Shown here piece after piece: positions 52,037-62,477 of a stretch of 64,000 nucleotides of DNA. Each line of letters begins with the position of its first letter. Position 1 is the first letter of the stretch. A program made the translations under genes and the position numbers. The notes beneath the pieces are model-generated. The model saw only the letters and a list, made by a program, of their open reading frames with translations. It had not been told where the DNA came from and did not search any database. The stretch comes from Cyanobacteria bacterium FACHB-502 (GTDB lineage Bacteria; Cyanobacteriota; Cyanobacteriia; Elainellales; Elainellaceae): assembly GCA_014695325.1 (NCBI GenBank), contig JACJNZ010000080.1, positions 92,182-156,181 on the forward strand. Reading direction: 5' to 3'.

Positions 52037-52678
52037 GTGTCTGTTGGCATTCTCGGCACAAAAGTAGGCATGACTCAGATTTTCGACGAGGCGGGCGTTG
52101 CGATTCCTGTCACCGTCGTTCAGGCGGGTCCATGCACCGTTACACAGGTTAAAACCAAGCAAACCGATGGCTACACTGCTATTCAGGTGGGCTATGGCGC
52201 AATTAAAGAAAAGGCAATTAATAAGCCTGAGATGGGTCACTTAGCGAAAGCGGGTGCAGGTCCGCTGCGTCATTTGCACGAGTATCGTCTGGCAGACCCC
52301 AGCGAGTTCGAGCTAGGACAGCAGTTGACCGTCGATCGTTTTGAAGCGGGTCAAACCGTGGATGTGGTCGGAACCAGTATTGGTCGTGGCTTTGCAGGCT
52401 ACCAGAAGCGGCACAACTTCAAGCGGGGTCCGATGGCGCACGGTTCTAAGAACCACCGTCTGCCCGGTTCCACGGGTGCAGGTACAACCCCCGGACGGGT
52501 CTTCCCCGGTAAGCGGATGGCAGGTCAGTTGGGTGATGCCCGCGTCACGATCCGTAAGTTGACTGTGGTTCGAGTCGATGCAGAGCGCAACCTGATCCTG
52601 ATCAAAGGTGCGCTGCCGGGTAAGCCAGGTGCGCTGGTGAATATCGTGCCTGCAAAGTTAGTCGGACGAGCGAAGTAA
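52037..52678 (+). CDS. rplC: Large ribosomal subunit protein L3
   Basis: A 213-residue protein starting at GTG ([20 protein letters not shown]). The central [20 protein letters not shown] and [30 protein letters not shown] blocks are the L3 loop reaching the peptidyl-transferase centre. First gene of the operon; rpsJ (S10), first in many bacteria, is not here, as usual in cyanobacteria. L3 nucleates 50S assembly. Confidence 0.98.
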   Translation: MSVGILGTKVGMTQIFDEAGVAIPVTVVQAGPCTVTQVKTKQTDGYTAIQVGYGAIKEKAINKPEMGHLAKAGAGPLRHLHEYRLADPSEFELGQQLTVDRFEAGQTVDVVGTSIGRGFAGYQKRHNFKRGPMAHGSKNHRLPGSTGAGTTPGRVFPGKRMAGQLGDARVTIRKLTVVRVDAERNLILIKGALPGKPGALVNIVPAKLVGRAK

Positions 52679-52752
52679 AACGATCGCCCCCAGGACGCTA
52701 ATTCCACAGCAAATTCCTGGCGGCAGTGCCCAAGAGAGAGTAGAGACGACCT

Positions 52753-53388
52753 ATGGTTGACTGTGTAGTAAAAGACTGGCAGGGTGCGGAAGTGGGTCAA
52801 GCTTCCCTGGAACTGCGAGTTGCTAAAGAAACAAGTGCTGCTCACGTAGTGCATCGGGCACTGGTGCGGCAGATGAACAACGCTAGACAGGGAACGGCTT
52901 CCGCAAAAACCCGCGCAGAGGTCAGCGGCGGCGGTCGTAAGCCCTGGAGGCAAAAGGGAACGGGTCGGGCAAGAGCCGGTTCTAACCGTTCACCCCTCTG
53001 GCGGGGCGGTGGCGTGATCTTTGGACCGAAGCCACGCGACTACTCGACCAAAATGAACCGCAAAGAGCGTCGTTTGGCACTCAGAACGGCTCTGGTCGGT
53101 CGGAACCAAGACCTGGTTGTGGTGGCTGATTTTGTAGATCAACTGCCGCGTCCCAAAACGAAGGAGCTGGTTCAGGCTCTCACGCGCTGGGGAGTTGAGG
53201 CAGATTCTAAGGTGCTGATCATCACCGCCGATCGCGAAGACAACGTTTATTTGTCTGCTCGCAATATCGATCGCCTCCGGCTGATAACGGCAAGCAACCT
53301 CAACGTATTTGACATTTTGAACGCAGACAAGATTGTAATTACCCAGTCTGCGATCGCCAAGATTCAGGAGGTTTACGGTGAAGATTGA
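52753..53388 (+). CDS. rplD: Large ribosomal subunit protein L4
   Basis: A 211-residue protein. Extended-loop sequence [33 protein letters not shown] (seen as [20 protein letters not shown]) and [19 protein letters not shown] reach into the exit tunnel. In E. coli L4 is also the repressor of its own operon, so it is the first candidate to act on the long leader here. The 3' end overlaps rplW by 11 bp. Confidence 0.98.
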   Translation: MVDCVVKDWQGAEVGQASLELRVAKETSAAHVVHRALVRQMNNARQGTASAKTRAEVSGGGRKPWRQKGTGRARAGSNRSPLWRGGGVIFGPKPRDYSTKMNRKERRLALRTALVGRNQDLVVVADFVDQLPRPKTKELVQALTRWGVEADSKVLIITADREDNVYLSARNIDRLRLITASNLNVFDILNADKIVITQSAIAKIQEVYGED

Positions 53389-53677
53389 TTCTCGCGCTCT
53401 TCCAGATTTGATCCGCCGTCCCTTAATTACGGAGAAGGCGACTCTGCTGCTGGAACAGAACAAGTATGTGTTCGAGGTTTCCCCTAAAGCTGATAAATAT
53501 CAGATCAAAGCGGCGATCGAAGAACTGTTTGATGTCAAGGTCATAAAGGTCAATACGCAAGTCCCTCCCTATAAAGCGCGTCGTGTCGGACGGTTCCAGG
53601 GCAATCGCCCTCACTACAAGAAGGCGATCGTGACTCTGGCAGAGGGTGACTCGATTACGCTCTTCCCCGAAGTCTAG
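53378..53677 (+). CDS. rplW: Large ribosomal subunit protein L23
   Basis: A 99-residue protein starting at a GTG inside the last codons of rplD (11-bp overlap), with AGGAGG 7-8 nt upstream, implying translational coupling. [24 protein letters not shown] and [23 protein letters not shown] are typical. L23 lies at the tunnel exit and docks signal recognition particle and trigger factor. Confidence 0.97.
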   Translation: MKIDSRALPDLIRRPLITEKATLLLEQNKYVFEVSPKADKYQIKAAIEELFDVKVIKVNTQVPPYKARRVGRFQGNRPHYKKAIVTLAEGDSITLFPEV

Positions 53678-53696
53678 CCTCTGAGGATTTTAAATT

Positions 53697-54560
53697 ATGG
53701 GTATTCGTAGCTATCGACCTTATACACCCGGAACCCGTCAGCGGGTAGTTGTTGATTTCGCTGAAATCACGAAGTCTGAACCGGAAAAATCGCTAACGAC
53801 ATCCGTCCATCGGAAAAAGGGACGCAATAACCGGGGCGTAATCACTACTCGTCACCGGGGCGGTGGACATAAAAAGCTCTACCGCATCATCGATTTTTAC
53901 CGCAACAAGCACAATATTCCTGCGAAGGTCGCGGCGATCGAGTATGACCCCAACCGGAACGCTCGAATTGCGCTGTTGTACTACCAGGACGGTGAGAAGC
54001 GGTACATCCTGCATCCGGCCAATCTGGCGGTGGGCGCAACGGTAATTTCTGGTCCTGAGGCTCCGTTTGAAATCGGCAACGCGCTGCCGTTGGGCAATAT
54101 GCCGCTGGGTACGACAGTTCACAACGTTGAACTGGTTCCTGGTAAGGGCGGTCAGGTTGTGCGGGCAGCAGGCACTGGCGCACAGGTCGTTGCAAAGGAA
54201 GGCAACTATGTCACCCTGCGTCTGCCTTCGACAGAAGTTCGCCTAATTCGCCGCGAGTGCTATGCCACGATCGGTCAGGTGGGTAACGCGGAAGCCAGAA
54301 ACGTGAGCCTGGGTAAAGCGGGTCGCACTCGCTGGAAAGGACGTAGACCGGAAGTGCGAGGCAGCGTGATGAACCCAGTAGATCACCCGCATGGTGGTGG
54401 TGAAGGACGTGCGCCGATCGGTCGTCCCGGTCCGGTTACGCCTTGGGGTAAGCCTGCTCTGGGCGCGAAGACTCGCAAGAAGAAGAAGCTGAGCAATTCA
54501 TTGATTGTCCGCCGTCGTCGTCGTACCTCGAAGCGGGGTCGTGGCGGACGGGAGGCATAA
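53697..54560 (+). CDS. rplB: Large ribosomal subunit protein L2
   Basis: A 287-residue protein. [46 protein letters not shown] and the highly conserved [30 protein letters not shown] block, containing the histidine near the peptidyl-transferase centre, are all present. Basic C-terminus [17 protein letters not shown]2 is needed to join subunits and for peptidyl transfer. Confidence 0.98.
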   Translation: MGIRSYRPYTPGTRQRVVVDFAEITKSEPEKSLTTSVHRKKGRNNRGVITTRHRGGGHKKLYRIIDFYRNKHNIPAKVAAIEYDPNRNARIALLYYQDGEKRYILHPANLAVGATVISGPEAPFEIGNALPLGNMPLGTTVHNVELVPGKGGQVVRAAGTGAQVVAKEGNYVTLRLPSTEVRLIRRECYATIGQVGNAEARNVSLGKAGRTRWKGRRPEVRGSVMNPVDHPHGGGEGRAPIGRPGPVTPWGKPALGAKTRKKKKLSNSLIVRRRRRTSKRGRGGREA

Positions 54561-54665
54561 TTCGCATCTGCGTTCGGCCAACCTCTCGTCTAAGAACAGC
54601 TTGAACGCAGTATGTATCGCTCTTTTTGTTCCGTCTAACGTTCATCACAAGGTTAACTGGTAGCC

Positions 54666-54944
54666 ATGTCTCGCTCGCTTAAAAAAGGTCCGTTTGTTGC
54701 TGACCACCTGCTTAAAAAAGTTGAAAACTTGAACGCCAAGGGCGACAAGCAGGTGATCAAAACCTGGTCGAGAGCTTCGACGATTCTGCCTCAAATGATC
54801 GGACACACGATCGCCGTACACAACGGACGACAGCACGTTCCGGTCTATGTGACAGAGCAAATGGTCGGTCATAAGCTCGGAGAATTCGCGCCGACTCGCA
54901 CCTTCCGGGGTCACGCGAAAAGCGATAAGAAAGCCCGTCGATAA
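54666..54944 (+). CDS. rpsS: Small ribosomal subunit protein S19
   Basis: A 92-residue protein. [67 protein letters not shown], all classical S19. It sits in the 30S head, contacting S13 and the A site. A 105-bp gap separates it from rplB, longer than most gaps in the operon. Confidence 0.98.
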   Translation: MSRSLKKGPFVADHLLKKVENLNAKGDKQVIKTWSRASTILPQMIGHTIAVHNGRQHVPVYVTEQMVGHKLGEFAPTRTFRGHAKSDKKARR

Positions 54945-55010
54945 AAAAAATAGCCGCTCTAGTCGGTCTTAGTTCAATAGAAACTTATCGCTAGAAGCTA
55001 GGAGAAAACG

Positions 55011-55373
55011 ATGCCAACCATTAGTTCTGATGAAGTAAAAGCTGTCGCCCGCTATATCCGGATGTCGCCCCATAAGGTGCGTCGTGTGCTGGATCAAATT
55101 CGGGGACGCTCCTACCGGGAAGCCCTGATTGTCCTGGAATTTATGCCTTATCGCGCCTGCGACCCAGTGCTAAAAGTGCTTCGCTCTGCGGTTGCGAACG
55201 CTGAACATAACGTTGGGTATACCCCTACTGACCTCGTAATCACTCAGGCATTTGCGGATCAGGGACCTGTACTGAAGCGATTCCGTCCCCGTGCTCAAGG
55301 GCGTGCCTATCAAATCCGCAAGCCGACCTGCCATATTACGATCGCCGTCGCCCCAGGCGAATCTGCGGACTAG
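55011..55373 (+). CDS. rplV: Large ribosomal subunit protein L22
   Basis: A 120-residue protein. [27 protein letters not shown] and the C-terminal hairpin [30 protein letters not shown], which lines the exit tunnel and the macrolide pocket. AGGAG precedes the ATG. Confidence 0.97.
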   Translation: MPTISSDEVKAVARYIRMSPHKVRRVLDQIRGRSYREALIVLEFMPYRACDPVLKVLRSAVANAEHNVGYTPTDLVITQAFADQGPVLKRFRPRAQGRAYQIRKPTCHITIAVAPGESAD

Positions 55374-55426
55374 ATCGAAGGCTAAGACTTGCAATTCATA
55401 CTTTCTGACTATTACGAGGACAAACC

Positions 55427-56182
55427 GTGGGACAGAAAATTCATCCAGTCGGCTTTCGTCTCGGCATTACCCAGGAGCACAAGTCTCGCTGGTTTGCCGA
55501 TGCGGGTCGCTATCCAAAACTGCTTCAGGAGGACTACACGATCCGCAACTTCCTGGAAAAGAACCCGATGAAGCTCAAGAGCCTTGAGAGTCCGGGCATT
55601 GCCATGATTCGAATTGAGCGCAAAGCGGATCAGATTGACCTCGAAATTCATACCTCTCGTCCGGGCGTCGTCGTCGGTCGGGGTGGACAGGGGATCGAGG
55701 AACTGCGAACCAACCTGCAAAAGGCATTGGGCGACAGCAACCGCCAGATCCGGATTAATGTGGTGGAAGTGGCGCGAGTCGATGCCGATGCTGCTCTGAT
55801 TGCAGAAAACGTGGCACAGCAGCTTGAGCGTCGGGTTTCCTTCCGTCGTGTTGTGCGTCAGGCTATCCAACGGGCGCAGCGGGCTGGAATCGAGGGAATC
55901 AAGATTCAGGTGAGCGGTCGTCTGAACGGGGCAGAGATTGCGCGGACGGAATACACCCGCGAAGGCAAGGTTCCCCTTCATACGCTGCGAGCAGACATTG
56001 ATTTTGCTTACAAGACGGCTCAAACCATCTACGGGATTCTGGGCATCAAGGTCTGGGTGTTCCGAGGCGAGATTATTCCTGGACAGGAAGAAGTGGCTCC
56101 GGCATCTGCTCCTGCAAACCAGCCCCGTCGTCGTCAGCCCCGTCGTCGTCAGCAGTACGAAGACCGCTCGAACGAAGGTTAA
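55427..56182 (+). CDS. rpsC: Small ribosomal subunit protein S3
   Basis: A 251-residue protein starting at [29 protein letters not shown] domain with [14 protein letters not shown] (GxxG loop) and C-terminal domain [17 protein letters not shown]3 forms part of the mRNA entry site. The tail carries an in-frame 15-bp duplication giving two QPRRR units (about 56129-56158), rich in basic residues; not seen in short S3 proteins. Confidence 0.98.
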   Translation: MGQKIHPVGFRLGITQEHKSRWFADAGRYPKLLQEDYTIRNFLEKNPMKLKSLESPGIAMIRIERKADQIDLEIHTSRPGVVVGRGGQGIEELRTNLQKALGDSNRQIRINVVEVARVDADAALIAENVAQQLERRVSFRRVVRQAIQRAQRAGIEGIKIQVSGRLNGAEIARTEYTREGKVPLHTLRADIDFAYKTAQTIYGILGIKVWVFRGEIIPGQEEVAPASAPANQPRRRQPRRRQQYEDRSNEG

Positions 56183-56216
56183 ACAGAACTCCTACATCTG
56201 ATCAAAGGTACTCAAG

Positions 56217-56636
56217 ATGTTAAGTCCTAGAAGAACTAAATTCCGCAAGCAGCAGCGCGGGCGGATGAGAGGGTTAGCCACTTCAGGCAATGAAATCAAC
56301 TTTGGTGATTTTGCCCTGCAAGCCCTCGAACCCACCTGGATTACCTCGCGTCAAATCGAGGCAAGCCGACGAGCCATGACCCGCTACATTCGCCGGGGTG
56401 GAAAAATCTGGATTCGGATTTTCCCGGATAAGCCTGTGACAATGCGCCCGGCAGAAACCCGGATGGGATCTGGTAAAGGAAACCCAGAATACTGGGTGGC
56501 AGTCGTGAAGCCGGGTCGGATTCTGTTTGAGATTGCGGGTGTTCCTGAAGCCACTGCCCGCGAAGCGATGCGTCTGGCATCCTTTAAGCTGCCGATTAAA
56601 ACGAAGTTCATCATGCGCGAAGCGGAGGAGTCGTAA
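56217..56636 (+). CDS. rplP: Large ribosomal subunit protein L16
   Basis: A 139-residue protein. [62 protein letters not shown] and [24 protein letters not shown] are diagnostic. L16 organises the A-site tRNA elbow region of the 50S subunit. Two bp from rpmC. Confidence 0.98.
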   Translation: MLSPRRTKFRKQQRGRMRGLATSGNEINFGDFALQALEPTWITSRQIEASRRAMTRYIRRGGKIWIRIFPDKPVTMRPAETRMGSGKGNPEYWVAVVKPGRILFEIAGVPEATAREAMRLASFKLPIKTKFIMREAEES

Positions 56637-56638
56637 TC

Positions 56639-56884
56639 ATGGCTCTGCCTAAAATCGACGAAGTAAGAGAAATGGGTGATCAGGACATTAGTGACCAGAT
56701 CGCCTCGGTGAAAAAAGAGCTGTTCCAGTTGCGCTTTCAAAAGGCAACCCGTCGTCTAGAGAAGCCGCATCAGTTTAAGCATCTGCGCCATCGTTTAGCG
56801 CAGCTTATGACGGTGGAACATGAACGGAAACTTGCAGCAGCGCAATCATCCCTTGAGTCCCAGCCTGCAAGCGAGGAGAAATAA
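56639..56884 (+). CDS. rpmC: Large ribosomal subunit protein L29
   Basis: An 81-residue protein. DISDQIASVKKELFQLRFQKATRRLEKPHQFKHLRHRLAQLMTVEHER is the L29 helical hairpin. The extra C-terminal Ala/Ser/Gln/Glu-rich tail of about 15 residues is common in cyanobacteria. L29 sits at the tunnel exit beside L23. Confidence 0.96.
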   Translation: MALPKIDEVREMGDQDISDQIASVKKELFQLRFQKATRRLEKPHQFKHLRHRLAQLMTVEHERKLAAAQSSLESQPASEEK

Positions 56885-56887
56885 GCA

Positions 56888-57139
56888 ATGGCGGTGAAAG
56901 AGAGAGTTGGTCTGGTCGTTAGCGACAAAATGGACAAGACCGTCGTGGTCGCGGTAGAAAACCGATCGCCCCACCCGAAGTACAAAAAAATCATGGTTCG
57001 CACCAAGCGATTCAAGGTACACGACGAAGAAAATAAGTGCAAAGTGGGCGATCGCGTTCGTATTCAGGAGACACGCCCGCTGAGCCGCACCAAACGCTGG
57101 ACAGTCGTAGATATCCTCGGTGGCACGACTAGCGCGTAA
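56888..57139 (+). CDS. rpsQ: Small ribosomal subunit protein S17
   Basis: An 83-residue protein. [68 protein letters not shown] in its characteristic blocks (for example [18 protein letters not shown]). OB-fold protein that binds 16S rRNA early in 30S assembly. AGGAG of the rpmC 3' end serves as its binding site. Confidence 0.97.
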   Translation: MAVKERVGLVVSDKMDKTVVVAVENRSPHPKYKKIMVRTKRFKVHDEENKCKVGDRVRIQETRPLSRTKRWTVVDILGGTTSA

Positions 57140-57198
57140 TTAACGGTGAACGTGATTAGTTGAACCTGTTTATTTGAGGATTAAGAGGGAGACGAACT

Positions 57199-57564
57199 GT
57201 GATTCAGCAAGAGACCTATCTCAATGTGGCGGACAACAGCGGCGCAAGAAAGCTGATGTGTATCCGCGTTCTCGGCGGCAACCGTCGCTACGCCAACGTA
57301 GGTGACGTGATTATTGCCGTGGTGAAAGATGCGCTGCCGAATATGGCGGTTAAAAAGTCGGACGTGGTACGGGCAGTCGTCGTACGCACCAGAAAGGGTC
57401 TGCGTCGCGATAGCGGCATGAGCATCCGGTTTGATGATAACGCCGCCGTGATCATCAACGCTGAAGGAAACCCCAGAGGAACCCGTGTGTTTGGTCCGGT
57501 TGCCCGCGAATTGCGCGATAAGAACTTCACCAAGATTATTTCGCTGGCTCCAGAGGTGCTGTGA
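57199..57564 (+). CDS. rplN: Large ribosomal subunit protein L14
   Basis: A 121-residue protein starting at [57 protein letters not shown] and [26 protein letters not shown]. The stop overlaps the next start (ATGA), implying coupling with rplX. L14 lies at the subunit interface and binds silencing factor RsfS. Confidence 0.98.
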   Translation: MIQQETYLNVADNSGARKLMCIRVLGGNRRYANVGDVIIAVVKDALPNMAVKKSDVVRAVVVRTRKGLRRDSGMSIRFDDNAAVIINAEGNPRGTRVFGPVARELRDKNFTKIISLAPEVL

Positions 57565-57905
57565 TGAAGAAAGGAACCAAGGTTCGCTACAAAATGCACG
57601 TCAAGAAAGGCGATACCGTCCAGATCATTTCTGGCAAAGAGAAAGGCAAAGTAGGTGAAATTCTGAAAGCTTTTCCCGAAACCAGCCAGGTGATCGTGCA
57701 GGGCGTTAACGTCAAGACGAAGCACATCAAACCCCAGCAAGAGGGTGAGTCGGGGCAGATTCAAACGATCGAAGCTCCGATCCACAGCTCGAACGTGATG
57801 CTGTATTCCAACAAGCAAAAAGTGGCAAGCCGCATCTGCTACACCGTCAACACGGATGGCAAAAAGGTGCGAATGCTGAAGAAGACTGGGGAAATCATCG
57901 ATTAG
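57561..57905 (+). CDS. rplX: Large ribosomal subunit protein L24
   Basis: A 114-residue protein. [23 protein letters not shown] is the KOW motif, followed by [24 protein letters not shown] and [25 protein letters not shown]. Initiates 50S assembly at the 23S 5' end. A hairpin TCCCTG-accaaga-CCAGGGA lies 22 bp after the stop, before rplE. Confidence 0.97.
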   Translation: MMKKGTKVRYKMHVKKGDTVQIISGKEKGKVGEILKAFPETSQVIVQGVNVKTKHIKPQQEGESGQIQTIEAPIHSSNVMLYSNKQKVASRICYTVNTDGKKVRMLKKTGEIID

Positions 57906-57966
57906 TGTTTGATTCTTTACAAGAAATATCCCTGACCAAGACCAGGGAATTTATGGAGAGAGACCC

Positions 57967-58512
57967 ATGGTAAACAAATTCAAGGCACGCTATCAAGACG
58001 AAGTAGTGCCTAAGCTGATGGAACAGTTCAAATACACGAACATTCATCAGGTTCCTAAATTAGTCAAAGTGACAGTGAACCGGGGTTTAGGCGAAGCATC
58101 GTCTAACGCAAAGGCACTGGAAGCATCGCTGAACGAAATCGCGAGGATTACCGGACAAAAGCCAGTTGTGACTCGCGCCACAAAAGCGATCGCAGGTTTC
58201 AAAATCCGCAAAGGAATGCCCGTCGGCATGATGGTGACGCTGCGCTCCGACCGGATGTACTCGTTCCTCGATCGCCTGATCAATCTGGCGTTACCCAGAA
58301 TTCGCGATTTCCGAGGCATCAGTCCAAAAAGTTTTGACGGTCGCGGTAACTACACGCTCGGCGTGCGCGAACAGCTTATTTTTCCTGAGATTGAGTACGA
58401 CAACATCGACCAGATTCGCGGGATGGACATTTCTATCACCACGACTGCGACGACCGATGAAGAGGGTCGTGCCTTACTTAAGGAACTGGGGATGCCCTTC
58501 CGGGATATCTGA
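57967..58512 (+). CDS. rplE: Large ribosomal subunit protein L5
   Basis: A 181-residue protein. [79 protein letters not shown] and [23 protein letters not shown] are the canonical blocks. Binds 5S rRNA and the P-site tRNA elbow. GGAGAGAGACCC precedes the ATG. Confidence 0.98.
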   Translation: MVNKFKARYQDEVVPKLMEQFKYTNIHQVPKLVKVTVNRGLGEASSNAKALEASLNEIARITGQKPVVTRATKAIAGFKIRKGMPVGMMVTLRSDRMYSFLDRLINLALPRIRDFRGISPKSFDGRGNYTLGVREQLIFPEIEYDNIDQIRGMDISITTTATTDEEGRALLKELGMPFRDI

Positions 58513-58535
58513 GGCAATTTCATCAAGAGGAAGCT

Positions 58536-58937
58536 ATGGCGGCTAACGATACCATTGCAGATATGCTGACGCGCATTCGGAATGCGACAATGGCGCGGCA
58601 TCAAACAACAGAAGTTCCATCGACCAAAATGACGCGAAGCATTGCTGAAGTGCTGCGCTCGGAAGGATTTATTGCTGACTTTACAGAGCAGGAAGAAGGG
58701 ATCAAGCGGATGCTGGTGCTTTCCCTCAAATACAAGGGCAAAAACCGTCGTCCCATTATTAACACTCTGAAGCGGGTCAGTAAGCCTGGACTGCGCGTTT
58801 ACTCCAACCGGAAGGATTTACCTCGCGTGTTGGGCGGCATTGGCATTGCGATCATTTCAACGTCCAGCGGCATCATGACCGATCGCGATGCGCGTCGTCA
58901 GGGACTCGGCGGTGAAGTGCTTTGCTACATCTGGTAA
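58536..58937 (+). CDS. rpsH: Small ribosomal subunit protein S8
   Basis: A 133-residue protein. [29 protein letters not shown] and C-terminal [48 protein letters not shown]. It directly follows rplE: S14 (rpsN), which sits here in E. coli, is absent, as usual for cyanobacteria. In E. coli S8 represses the spc operon. Confidence 0.98.
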   Translation: MAANDTIADMLTRIRNATMARHQTTEVPSTKMTRSIAEVLRSEGFIADFTEQEEGIKRMLVLSLKYKGKNRRPIINTLKRVSKPGLRVYSNRKDLPRVLGGIGIAIISTSSGIMTDRDARRQGLGGEVLCYIW

Positions 58938-58981
58938 GGCAGTTTTTAGATTACAACTCACTTTAATCAGGAGAAACTGTC

Positions 58982-59521
58982 ATGTCTCGAATTGGTAAAC
59001 GCCCAATCACGCTTCCGGCAAAGGTTGATGTGACGATCGACGGACAGGAAGTGAAGGTCAAAGGTCCGAAGGGCGAATTGGCTCGCGTCCTGCCTGCTGA
59101 AGTCGAAGTGACTCAGGAAGACGGCACAATTACGGTGGCACGCCGAAGCGACTCTCGCGCTGCCCGCCAGCGTCATGGACTCTCGCGCACCCTGGTTTCC
59201 AACATGGTCGAAGGGGTGTCGCAGGGATTCAGCAAGCGGCTGGAGATTCAAGGGGTAGGCTATCGTGCCCAGGTGCAGGGACGCAATCTGATCCTCAACG
59301 TGGGATACAGTCATCAGGTGCAAATTGAACCGCCCGAAGGCATTCAGCTTGCTGTAGAAAACAATACCAACGTGATTGTGTCTGGAATTAACAAAGAAGA
59401 CGTGGGCAATACCGCCGCCAAAATTCGTGCGGTTCGTCCCCCGGAACCCTATAAGGGTAAAGGCATTCGCTACGCAGGTGAAGCCGTCAGACGTAAGGCT
59501 GGAAAGGCAGGTAAGAAGTAA
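58982..59521 (+). CDS. rplF: Large ribosomal subunit protein L6
   Basis: A 179-residue protein. [65 protein letters not shown] and [29 protein letters not shown]. Two copies of an alpha/beta domain near the sarcin-ricin loop. Stop and next start overlap as TAATG. Confidence 0.98.
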   Translation: MSRIGKRPITLPAKVDVTIDGQEVKVKGPKGELARVLPAEVEVTQEDGTITVARRSDSRAARQRHGLSRTLVSNMVEGVSQGFSKRLEIQGVGYRAQVQGRNLILNVGYSHQVQIEPPEGIQLAVENNTNVIVSGINKEDVGNTAAKIRAVRPPEPYKGKGIRYAGEAVRRKAGKAGKK

Positions 59522-59883
59522 TGAAACTGACTCGCAAAGAATCAATCAAACGCCGCCATCGTCGCGTTCGTCGCAAAGTATTTGGCACTACGGAACGTCC
59601 CCGGTTGGCTGTCTTTCGATCGCATCAGCACATCTATGTCCAGGTGATCGACGATTCGCAACACCATACCCTGGTAGCAGCTTCCACGTTGGAACCCGAT
59701 GTTCGATCGGAAGTTGAAACAGGTCGCAACTGTGATGCCTCGGTGAGAGTCGGACAGTTGATTGCAGAACGGGCAAAGGCACAGGGGATCGATCAGGTCG
59801 TATTCGATCGCGGCGGCAACCTCTACCACGGGCGTGTCAAAGCTCTGGCAGATGCAGCGCGGGAAGGCGGACTGAATTTCTAG
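59521..59883 (+). CDS. rplR: Large ribosomal subunit protein L18
   Basis: A 120-residue protein. [40 protein letters not shown] and [28 protein letters not shown]. Binds 5S rRNA with L5. Its start overlaps the rplF stop by one base, so it is translationally coupled. Confidence 0.97.
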   Translation: MKLTRKESIKRRHRRVRRKVFGTTERPRLAVFRSHQHIYVQVIDDSQHHTLVAASTLEPDVRSEVETGRNCDASVRVGQLIAERAKAQGIDQVVFDRGGNLYHGRVKALADAAREGGLNF

Positions 59884-59934
59884 GTCATGCTCTGAGTTCA
59901 ATACAAGAAACTTGTTAGAAGGATAAGGATTATC

Positions 59935-60459
59935 ATGGCGAATCGTCGCAAGAATAACCGTAACAACAAGGAAAAGGAAACCGATTGGCAGGAGCGTGTC
60001 GTTCAAATTCGCCGTGTAACCAAAGTGGTGAAGGGCGGTAAGAAACTCAGCTTCCGGGCGATCGTCGTGGTCGGAAATGAACGCGGGCAAGTCGGGGTCG
60101 GGGTCGGCAAAGCCAGTGATGTGATCGGCGCAGTGAAGAAAGGAGTCGCGGACGGCAAAAAGCACTTAGTTGAAGTGCCTTTGACCAAAGCAAACTCGAT
60201 TCCTCACCCAGTTAATGGTGCAGGCGGCGGTGCAAAAGTAATGATGCGTCCGGCAGCACCTGGTACTGGGGTAATCGCGGGTGGCGCAGTTCGTACCGTA
60301 CTGGAGCTGGCTGGCGTGAAGAACATTCTGGCAAAGCAGCTTGGCTCTGGCAATCCGCTCAACAATGCAAGAGCGGCAGCAAACGCGCTGTCTTCGCTTC
60401 GCACCTTCTCGGATGTGGCAGAAGAGCGGGGCGTTCCAATTGAGAATCTCTACGGTTAG
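59935..60459 (+). CDS. rpsE: Small ribosomal subunit protein S5
   Basis: A 174-residue protein. [47 protein letters not shown] (double-stranded RNA-binding fold) and C-terminal [35 protein letters not shown] block. Important for decoding accuracy. AAGGATAAGG precedes the ATG. L30 (rpmD) normally follows in E. coli; it is absent here. Confidence 0.97.
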   Translation: MANRRKNNRNNKEKETDWQERVVQIRRVTKVVKGGKKLSFRAIVVVGNERGQVGVGVGKASDVIGAVKKGVADGKKHLVEVPLTKANSIPHPVNGAGGGAKVMMRPAAPGTGVIAGGAVRTVLELAGVKNILAKQLGSGNPLNNARAAANALSSLRTFSDVAEERGVPIENLYG

Positions 60460-60490
60460 TAGTTCGCCTAATCTGAAGGCGCGATCGCTT

Positions 60491-60530
60491 TAATGATCAT
60501 CTAATGATCATCTCTTCATGATCATCTCTC
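60491..60530 (+). repeat. Short tandem repeats between rpsE and rplO
   Basis: TAATGATCATC at 60491-60501 and 60502-60512, then TCATGATCATCTCTC from 60516. Each unit holds the palindrome TGATCA. They fill the gap before rplO and may alter spacing or structure of the intercistronic RNA. Confidence 0.75.
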
Positions 60531-60549
60531 GTTTATTGGCTGTATCACT

Positions 60550-60996
60550 ATGAGACTACAAGACGCTGTTCCTCAACCTGGCTCACAAAAACGTCGTCGT
60601 CGTGTGGGTCGAGGCATCGCTGCCGGACAGGGCGCAAGCTGCGGCTTTGGGATGCGGGGTCAAAAATCTCGCTCCGGTCGCCCAACTCGTCCTGGATTTG
60701 AGGGTGGACAAATGCCCCTCTATCGCCGGATTCCGAAGCTGAAGCATTTCGAGCGAGTGAACGTGAAGCAATACACGGTCATCAACGTGGGCGATCTGGC
60801 AGAACTGAGTGCGAATTCCCAGGTGAGTCTGGCTTCGCTAATGGAGGCTGGTATCGTGACGACTGATGATGGTCCGCTCAAGATTCTGGGCAATGGTGAT
60901 GTATCGGTTGCGCTAACCGTTCAGGGGGCTGCTTTCTCGGCATCGGCGCGCGAAAAAATCGAAGCGGCGGGCGGAACTTGTGAAGTGGTAGGTTAA
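60550..60996 (+). CDS. rplO: Large ribosomal subunit protein L15
   Basis: A 148-residue protein. Basic N-terminal extension [32 protein letters not shown], then [20 protein letters not shown] and C-terminal [28 protein letters not shown]. Late 50S assembly protein. 170 bp precede secY. Confidence 0.97.
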   Translation: MRLQDAVPQPGSQKRRRRVGRGIAAGQGASCGFGMRGQKSRSGRPTRPGFEGGQMPLYRRIPKLKHFERVNVKQYTVINVGDLAELSANSQVSLASLMEAGIVTTDDGPLKILGNGDVSVALTVQGAAFSASAREKIEAAGGTCEVVG

Positions 60997-61166
60997 AAGC
61001 TTCTTCAATTTGGGATGTTTGTTGCTGATCCCTTCAGTGTTGTTCTTGAGCGATCGGAACATCTACACTAGGAGAGAAGCTCTCAAATTACACTGCTCTA
61101 CTGGTTTCATCAACCTTTTAATCAGCAGTACAGCGTACCTGCCAAATTCAGCAGAGGGACTCCTAC

Positions 61167-62477
61167 ATGGTCGTTAGTCGAGATAAAACTCCAACCGCTC
61201 AAGAAACTTTTGCCCAAATGGCGCAAGCAGCCGGACTGAGAAGTCGGTTGCTTGTGACCGTTGGAATGCTCATTTTAATTCGCCTGGGCATTTACATCCC
61301 GATCCCTGGAATCGATCGCGTTGCGTTTCAGCAGGGACTTCAAGGAAGTGGCCTAGGCAACCTCATTGGCATTCTCGATGTCCTGGCAGGGGGCGGTATT
61401 TCCGCTGTCGGCATTTTCGCGCTGGGAATTCTGCCCTATATTAATGCCTCCATTATTATTCAGCTTTTGACTGCTGCCGTTCCAAGCCTCGAAGACCTTC
61501 AGAAGAACGAAGGGGAAGCCGGACGACGCAAAATTTCTCAAATCACCCGATATGTTGCTTTGGGTTGGGCAATTTTCCAGAGCATTGGTATTTCGCTGCT
61601 GCTTAGCCAATACGCGGCAAGTCCAGGACCGCTGTTTATTTTCCAGACGGTGCTGGCACTGACCGCAGGTTCAATGTTTGTTATGTGGGTTGGTGAACTG
61701 ATTACTGAGCGTGGCATCGGCAATGGAGCTTCGCTGCTGATCTTCGTCAGTATTGTTTCCACCCTACCTCGATCGCTCGGACAGACGATCGACTTGGCTC
61801 AAAGCGGCGATCGGAGCTTGGTGGGCGGCGTGATTATCCTGTTCCTGGTTTTCCTGGCAATGATCGTCGGGATTGTGTTTGTGCAGGAAGGGACTCGTCG
61901 GATTCCGATTATTTCGGCGCGTCGTCAGGTCGGTCGCCGGATGTATCTGGAAAAGAGCAGCTATTTGCCGCTTCGCCTTAATCAGGGCGGCGTGATGCCG
62001 ATCATCTTTTCTTACATGGTGCTGTTTTTGCCTGCTTCGCTGGTCAACTTCTTCCCGAATAACCAGGTTTTGATTCAGGCGGTTCGCTACCTCAGCCCCG
62101 GTCACTGGCTGAATATTCTGCTTTATCTGGTGCTGATTCTCTTCTTTAGCTATTTCTACGCTTCGCTGATCGTGAACCCTGTAGAAATGTCCCAAAACTT
62201 GAAGAAGATGGGCGCGAGCATTCCCGGTATTCGTCCTGGTAAGGCAACCAGCGACTATATCGAAAAGGTGCTGAATCGGCTAACGTTCCTGGGCGCAATC
62301 TTCCTGGGTCTGGTCGCAATTATTCCGACTGCGGTAGAAGGCGCAACGCAGGTCAGAACCTTCCAGGGTTTGGGCGCAACGTCGCTGCTGATTCTGGTGG
62401 GTGTGGCGATCGACACCGCAAAGCAAATTCAGACCTATGTGATTTCCCAACGCTATGAAGGGATGGTGAAACAATAG
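61167..62477 (+). CDS. secY: Preprotein translocase subunit SecY
   Basis: A 436-residue protein with ten membrane helices. Plug/helix 2a region LIGILDVLAGGGISAVGIFALGI, PYINASIIIQLLTAAVPSLEDLQKNEGEAGRRKISQITRY, and cytosolic loop C5 RRIPIISARRQVGRR. Forms the Sec channel with SecE and SecG in both plasma and thylakoid membranes. Its stop overlaps the adk start (TAGTG). Confidence 0.98.
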   Translation: MVVSRDKTPTAQETFAQMAQAAGLRSRLLVTVGMLILIRLGIYIPIPGIDRVAFQQGLQGSGLGNLIGILDVLAGGGISAVGIFALGILPYINASIIIQLLTAAVPSLEDLQKNEGEAGRRKISQITRYVALGWAIFQSIGISLLLSQYAASPGPLFIFQTVLALTAGSMFVMWVGELITERGIGNGASLLIFVSIVSTLPRSLGQTIDLAQSGDRSLVGGVIILFLVFLAMIVGIVFVQEGTRRIPIISARRQVGRRMYLEKSSYLPLRLNQGGVMPIIFSYMVLFLPASLVNFFPNNQVLIQAVRYLSPGHWLNILLYLVLILFFSYFYASLIVNPVEMSQNLKKMGASIPGIRPGKATSDYIEKVLNRLTFLGAIFLGLVAIIPTAVEGATQVRTFQGLGATSLLILVGVAIDTAKQIQTYVISQRYEGMVKQ

